Source of the DNA: Eudorina sp. 2006-703-Eu-15
Taxonomy: Eukaryota; Chlorophyta; Chlorophyceae; Chlamydomonadales; Volvocaceae
Direction: 5' to 3'
Length of the DNA stretch: 64,000 nt
Assembly: GCA_003117195.1 (NCBI GenBank)
Contig: BDSI01000035.1
Span: 990,001-1,054,000 of the forward strand
The position numbers and the translations under genes were made by a program. Below are positions 59,452-64,000 of this stretch, piece after piece (positions within the stretch are counted from its first letter, which is position 1; each line of letters opens with the position of its first letter). A model generated the notes under the pieces. It worked only from the letters and a program-made list of their open reading frames with translations. It did not search any database and had not been told where the DNA came from.

Positions 59452-59572
59452 AACTCGTTCGTAACTGCTTCGTTTTAGAGGCCTTCGTTGTGGAGACAAT
59501 TCGTTGTAGGGCGCCCAAAACGAATTGTCTCCACAACGAAGCCCTCTAAAACGAAGCAGTTACGAACGAGTT
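59452..59572. repeat. Long hairpin, 54-bp arms, 13-base loop
   Basis: The left arm (59452-59505) and right arm (59519-59572) are reverse complements with a single mismatch; the loop is GTAGGGCGCCCAA. Partial further copies of the CGTAACT(C/G)(G/A)TTCGTAACT unit lie at 59401-59460 and 59592-59625, suggesting growth by repeated duplication. Confidence 0.95.
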
Positions 59573-59929
59573 ATGAAGTATCTCCACACATTTAAAACGA
59601 AGCAGTTACGAATGAGTTACGAAGTGCTGTGCGGCTTCATACTGAATATGGAGTTTGCTAGAGTTTGCCTGTGAGAACTGCAGGGTGGTTAGAACCACCT
59701 GTTCACTTTCCTGCCAGTGCTTAGATGTGCAAGCGCACTTACTTGCCCTTGAGCAAACCCAGCATGCACTGGTACCCCACATACATGCAGAGGGCAGCAA
59801 CCCGCACCAGCGGGGTGTGTATGGGCCTGTATGTCGTTTGTGGGTGCGGCGGCCATTATGTGGCAGCCGCATGCTACAGTTTTTATGCGCACCGTAAGCT
59901 GATGCAGTTCAGGCTTTGTTGTTGGGCAC

Positions 59930-60265
59930 TTGAGTCTAACAGGGCACGCACGCACGGATGGAGGGGCAGACACCATGTCCCTAAAGGACAACGGGTCTGC
60001 CGTTGCTGTCGCTCTGAAGTCCAGATTAAAGATGAGAAGCATGTTCTACTCGACTGCCCGGCTTATGATGCATGCAATACGTGCGGAGGAACGAAGAGTT
60101 TCATCGCCCTAACACTATGAGGGAGGCGATGGCCTGGGATCCGGCTCGTCTGGCAAATATGTTGGAGCGCACGCATGTGGGCTCACCGTAATTCAATCGT
60201 GCCGTTTGGGCGCTAGTCTCGTTAATGCAGTATTTGCAAACCAGTGCTTTTGGGCGTTTTATGTT
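59930..60265 (+). mobile_element. LINE ORF2 C-terminus fragment with zinc knuckle
   Basis: The frame ending at 60120 contains GRHHVPKGQRVCRCCRSEVQ then IKDEKHVLLDCPAYD, a C-x2-C...H-x4-C knuckle as in LINE ORF2 C-termini. The MREAMAWDPARLANMLERT tail follows at about 60117-60175 in another frame (one base shift). The last ~165 bp recur at 45000-45180 in opposite orientation. Confidence 0.7.
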
Positions 60266-60734
60266 TGCCCTTGGGCCTCCGGCTCGTATAGGTATGTGCA
60301 GGTATGGGGTTATTACGCACGCACCCCCCAACCATGTAACACACACACACACACTGGTCTTTTCCTTCTGCACGGGCTGGGACGGTTGTGCCGGGCACTT
60401 GCTTGCTGTCGGCATTGCACGCGCTGTTGACGCATACGCCCTTGCTTTTGCTGCACCTTAGGATCAGTAGGTAGCTTAGTAGAGTTTTTCGTCTGCATTA
60501 GCCTACGACGTCATAGCCGCTGCTTCTGCTGGCGTCCCGGCGCCCACCGGCGCTCGACAACGATACGGGGCGCTGCAGCATCACGGCCTACACCACCTTG
60601 GGACTCCTTATGGACGACATATTTCGCCCTGGCGTATTGGTAACTCTGGTCTCGGTCTCAGTCGTCGGTTGCATTGCTGGACACGGGTCTGCTTATTCGC
60701 GGCTCAGCTTTTCTCCTTGATAACACACTGGTGC

Positions 60735-60960
60735 TTCAACATCTACAACAACCCCTTGTGGGGGAACCCACTCCTACCTAACACCACTCCGGGGGCAGCG
60801 GACGATGGCACGGAGGACCGCACAGGCGACACGGACCCGGACTTCACGCCGGTGGAGACGCGGGACACCGCGGACCCGCCAGCGTGGCCCGGCCTGGAGA
60901 GGCGGCACACACGCCTGGCAGCATGCGGGAAGCTTCGCACAGTTGGGGACGCAGTGCGGG
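60735..60960 (+). mobile_element. LINE fragment (post-RT region), cut by a MITE
   Basis: Translation gives NPLWGNPLLP and, further on, LERRHTRLAACGKLRTVGDAVRA, matching the same region of the LINE at 1-2760 (APLWGNPLLP ... LEHRHAALAKCLSLRTIGHAVR). The match ends exactly where a hAT MITE begins at 60961. Confidence 0.8.
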
Positions 60961-61240
60961 CAGTGTTGCTATCTTAAATAAAAAGAATATTTACGGGCAA
61001 AAAACCCGGAAATTTTCTATTTCCCGGACCCCCAAGAAACCTGCGAGATTTCATTTATTTGACGCTGTGGAGAGCCGGAAATCTGCCCTGCCAACTATTT
61101 TCCAGACTACCAAAAAGGCCTGGAAATCTGCAGGCGCAGGGAAAATTCCTGCATCGTACACCTGTCTACCGCCAAAACACACTCGAATGCCGTGTCACCA
61201 ACTCCTGGTTACCCTCCCATATGCATCCGCGACGCAGGGA
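60961..61240. mobile_element. hAT-type MITE, truncated copy C
   Basis: It starts with the family end CAGTGTTGCTATCTTAAATA and follows the 515-bp family for about 280 bp to GCATCCGCGACGC...GAAAGCG. The right half and right terminal repeat are missing. Confidence 0.88.
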
Positions 61241-63080
61241 AAGCGCACCCTACCAACTCATAGGGGGTCTGACAGGCTCTGACAGGCTTGCCTGTCAGGA
61301 AATGTTAGCCTGACAGCCTTAGCCAACATTTGCGCCGCTGTTATTGGCTGTTGAATCGACACCGTCTGGGCTCTGACAGTTCCCAGCAATGTCAGTGACG
61401 GTCGCGATAACTTGGCTGTGACAGGCTGTTAGTGGCTGTTTGGGCGGTGTCCAACGCTGTTACCCACAGTGCAGAAGGTATGATGCCTAATGTTGACGTC
61501 TGACAACAACAGGAGTGTATGTACTCGTTAGTGTTGGCGGAGGCTATCCGGTATATCATTCTATGCATGGGGATGAGGAGCCGGTTTTCTTTTCGAGGAC
61601 AATGCACGCAGCTGTCATTTTACTCACTGCGCTGGGTGAAATGTAACACGAAGCCTGTGCTTGGCTTTATCCACTTCTGGGGGTTCCACCCTCTGCTGTG
61701 CCTATCCCTTTCGTTCAAAGTTGGTAGTGTTGCCCCGCTCTGCGCCTCTGCTTGCTTAGCTTGCTTCGGTGTCTGTCTGGGTGGGGTCATGACCCGGTGT
61801 GTTTTTGTTTGCAGCGTTGAGGTGTGGTGGTGTCTTGATTGCCGCCTTGTCGGTGGGGCTAGTGGGGCCTGCCTGCTGGGGCTTGCTCCAGTATACACCG
61901 ATGCATGATCCCTTTGGGTTCTGCTCCTGCGCTGTAACGTTCATTAACTCATTCATCCAGCATTATGCCTTTTTTTTGCACTGGACTGGGAGCCACGTCC
62001 TAAGCCCAAGGCAGTAGCAAAATCAGCCACAGCAATAAACTAAATAAACAGCCTCATGTCTGAGGCACTTCGAACAGCAGCGGGTCAGCAGCCGCACGCC
62101 TTTAGCAGCGGAAGCAGACACACTCACACATATATACCTAGGGACACTTAGGAACGCATTTATCCAGCAGGTCGTCAACTGAAGGCAGTAGCATAGCAGC
62201 GGAGGCGGCGGCCACACCCACACACAGCTCCATGCTATGTACGAGCCGCTCAGAATATCAGCCGGGTCAGCATCCACTCATGGCACTAGCAGCAGCAGAT
62301 GCACCCAGACATACAAAGCCCGCCCTGTGTCTAAGACACTTAGGGTTTGAAGGGGCCACAGTGTTCGTTGGATGAGGGATGCTCCACTAGAGGTCGCTGG
62401 GCACTACTGTCACAAGGCAGGTAGGCTTGGGTTCTCCAAGATTTCGAGAGGGTGTGGCGCTAGTGGCGCTGGGTGTTCCAGCAGGGCTGGTGGTAGATGG
62501 GTAATGGGGTGCCTGTGTGGGCGACCTTCCCCGTGCTTGGCTTTATCCACTTCTGATGAACGGATATCCCGCCCGATGCTGTGACCATCCCTTTGCTTGG
62601 TAGTGTTGCCCCGCTGTATGTGCACCTCTATCTTTTTTGCGTAGGCAGGTAGGTTGCTGTCAGCTCACCGTTACATGTTGGGGCTCCTACGGTAGGAGAC
62701 GTACTTTTCTCCTATACAGGAGAAACGACCTGAATGGATTCCCTCGCAACTGATACTGAACGTATTATAATGACGGGTAGGTCAAAATATATAGGGTGGC
62801 AAGTTCGTTATGGCGAGTATTACCACATGTTCATGAACAACATCTCCCGCAAAGGATCAGTCGCGATCGTTGCTCTCATTATTGTTGTGCTCACAATTAG
62901 GAACTATGAATGGATTATAGCGGCCTCGGGGCTCACTGGCGGCGGCAGTCGCCTCAGCATTATGTCCGACAGCTCGGAAGGTTTTGAGGAAAAGTTTAAA
63001 CCTTCTCGGTTCACCCTAGGGGCCTCATCCAAACGTAAACTTGGACATGGTAAAGACGGTGCGGACGGCAGCCTCCCTAC
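61241..63080. other. Region without recognised genes
   Basis: The region includes short GACAGGCT/CCTGTCA repeats (61270-61440). A small plus-strand frame (62734-63111, 125 codons) has one hydrophobic stretch (GSVAIVALIIVVLTI) but runs into the minisatellite; it has no recognisable family and I do not call it a gene. Confidence 0.4.
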
Positions 63081-63082
63081 TA

Positions 63083-63508
63083 GCCCAGGAGAATCGCCGT
63101 GTGTCTACTAGCTCAGGAGAACGACCACGCGTCTACTAGCCCAGGAGAATCGCCCGTGTGTCTACTAGCTAGCCCAGGCGAATCGCCCGTGTGTCTACTA
63201 GCCCAGGAGAATCGCCCGTGTGTCTACTAGCTAGCCCAGGCGAATCGCCCGTGTGTCTACTAGCCCAGGAGAATCGCCCGTGTGTCTACTAGCCCAGGAG
63301 AATCGCCCGTGTGTCTACTAGCCCAGGAGAATCGCCCGTGTGTCTACTAGCCCAGGAGAATCGCCCGTGTGTCTACTAGCCCAGGAGAATCGCCCATGTG
63401 TCTACTAGCCCAGGAGAATCGCCCGTGTGTCTACTAGCTCAGGAGAACGACCACGCGTCTACTAGCCCAGGAGAATCGCCCGTGTGTCTACTAGCCCAGG
63501 AGAATTGC
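63083..63508. repeat. 29-bp minisatellite, about 14 copies
   Basis: Tandem units of CTACTAGCCCAGGAGAATCG-CCCGTGTGT, with variants carrying an extra CTAG or the change to CAGGCGAATCG, and an ACGACCACGCGT variant near each end. The units are contiguous with no unique spacers. Confidence 0.95.
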
Positions 63509-63519
63509 TTTGCATGCAT

Positions 63520-63990
63520 CTACGCTCCAAACCTGCGGCTGTTGAAGCCGACCATCATGGACAGCACAAGACGCATGATCTTGCTCACATCCACGCGCTG
63601 GTTCCCGACGGTTTGCCCCATGCAAATCCGGCGCCCAAACTCCGCGACGTAGTAGCCACAGCTGTAGCTGTCGTTCTGCTGTGGGACATTCCGTGGTTAC
63701 CGCAACGACCACAGGTTCACATCGATGGTGCGCTGCAAGTACTTCTTGACCAGCAGCATGATATTGTTGTGGGCCTTGCTTGTCTCGAGAATCTTCCCAG
63801 CCGCAGCGGAGTCGTACACGGTCATGACCTTTTTCTTGATGTCCACCACCAGCAGCCACCAGTGGATGTTGCTCGTACGACACGTGTCAACACGCGTGTC
63901 AACATGTGTGTGACCGGAAGCAGCCACATGCCGTTCTCCTCGGGTGCCTTACTTGTCTTCTGGGTAGTGGTTAGCCTTGCGGTTGGCTGG
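63520..63990 (-). pseudogene. C48/Ulp1-like cysteine protease fragment with one in-frame stop
   Basis: One frame on the minus strand reads SNIHWWLLVVDIKKKVMTVYDS, then an in-frame TAA at 63697-63699, then PQQNDSYSCGYYVAEFGRRI, ending at 63520. These give the Ulp1 catalytic set in order: His (IHW), Asp (VYDS), the oxyanion Gln (PQQND) and Cys (SYSCG). The N-terminal part lies beyond the window or is lost. Ulp1-like proteases (SUMO/NEDD8 deconjugases) are also common cargo of eukaryotic DNA transposons, and the setting next to a minisatellite and transposon debris favours that origin; this is inference. If the stop is a true mutation, the active-site Cys is cut off. Confidence 0.8.
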
Positions 63991-64000
63991 GCGAGCAGAG

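Noticed and set aside
62734..63111. 125-codon plus-strand frame with a hydrophobic stretch
   Set aside because: It runs into the minisatellite, lacks any family signature and has no supporting exon structure.

Overview
The window is nuclear DNA of a eukaryote, most likely a chlamydomonadalean (volvocine) green alga. The reasons are GC-rich coding sequence, many short exons bounded by GTGAGT/GTGCGG-type donors and GCAG acceptors, a pherophorin-type Ser/Pro-rich extracellular-matrix gene, long homopolymeric Ala/Gly/Pro tracts, and a dense load of LINE, hAT and microsatellite sequence. I could not fix the genus. Gene models below were built by hand from reading frames, splice signals and intron phases; no search was run.

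Layout. 1-2760: 5'-truncated LINE (minus). 2853-4061: tyrosine recombinase remnant (minus). 6321-14618: nine-exon gene (minus) for a membrane-anchored GH5 endo-mannanase-like protein that seems to lack both catalytic glutamates. 15702-22552: twelve-exon HAS1/DDX18 DEAD-box helicase (minus). 23096-27925: ten-exon RNA polymerase III subunit RPC6/RPC34 (plus), divergent from HAS1 across a 543-bp gap. 30795-34653: five-exon multispanning membrane protein that probably continues into leucine-rich repeats (minus). 36997-49331: eight-exon secreted pherophorin-domain protein (minus) with introns swollen by transposons and low-complexity DNA and one apparent frameshift. 50800-64000: repeat-dominated. 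It holds a large inverted repeat, a decayed LINE split by a small hAT MITE, a hAT transposase fragment, LINE fragments, hairpins, a 29-bp minisatellite and a C48/Ulp1-like protease remnant with one in-frame stop.

How the parts relate. HAS1 (60S ribosome biogenesis) and RPC6 (Pol III initiation for tRNA and 5S rRNA) are both growth genes and may share a bidirectional promoter. The GH5-like and pherophorin genes both point to the cell wall or extracellular matrix. The mobile DNA shows a coherent hAT system: two MITE families with related 15-bp ends and 8-bp target duplications, plus a transposase C-terminal fragment.
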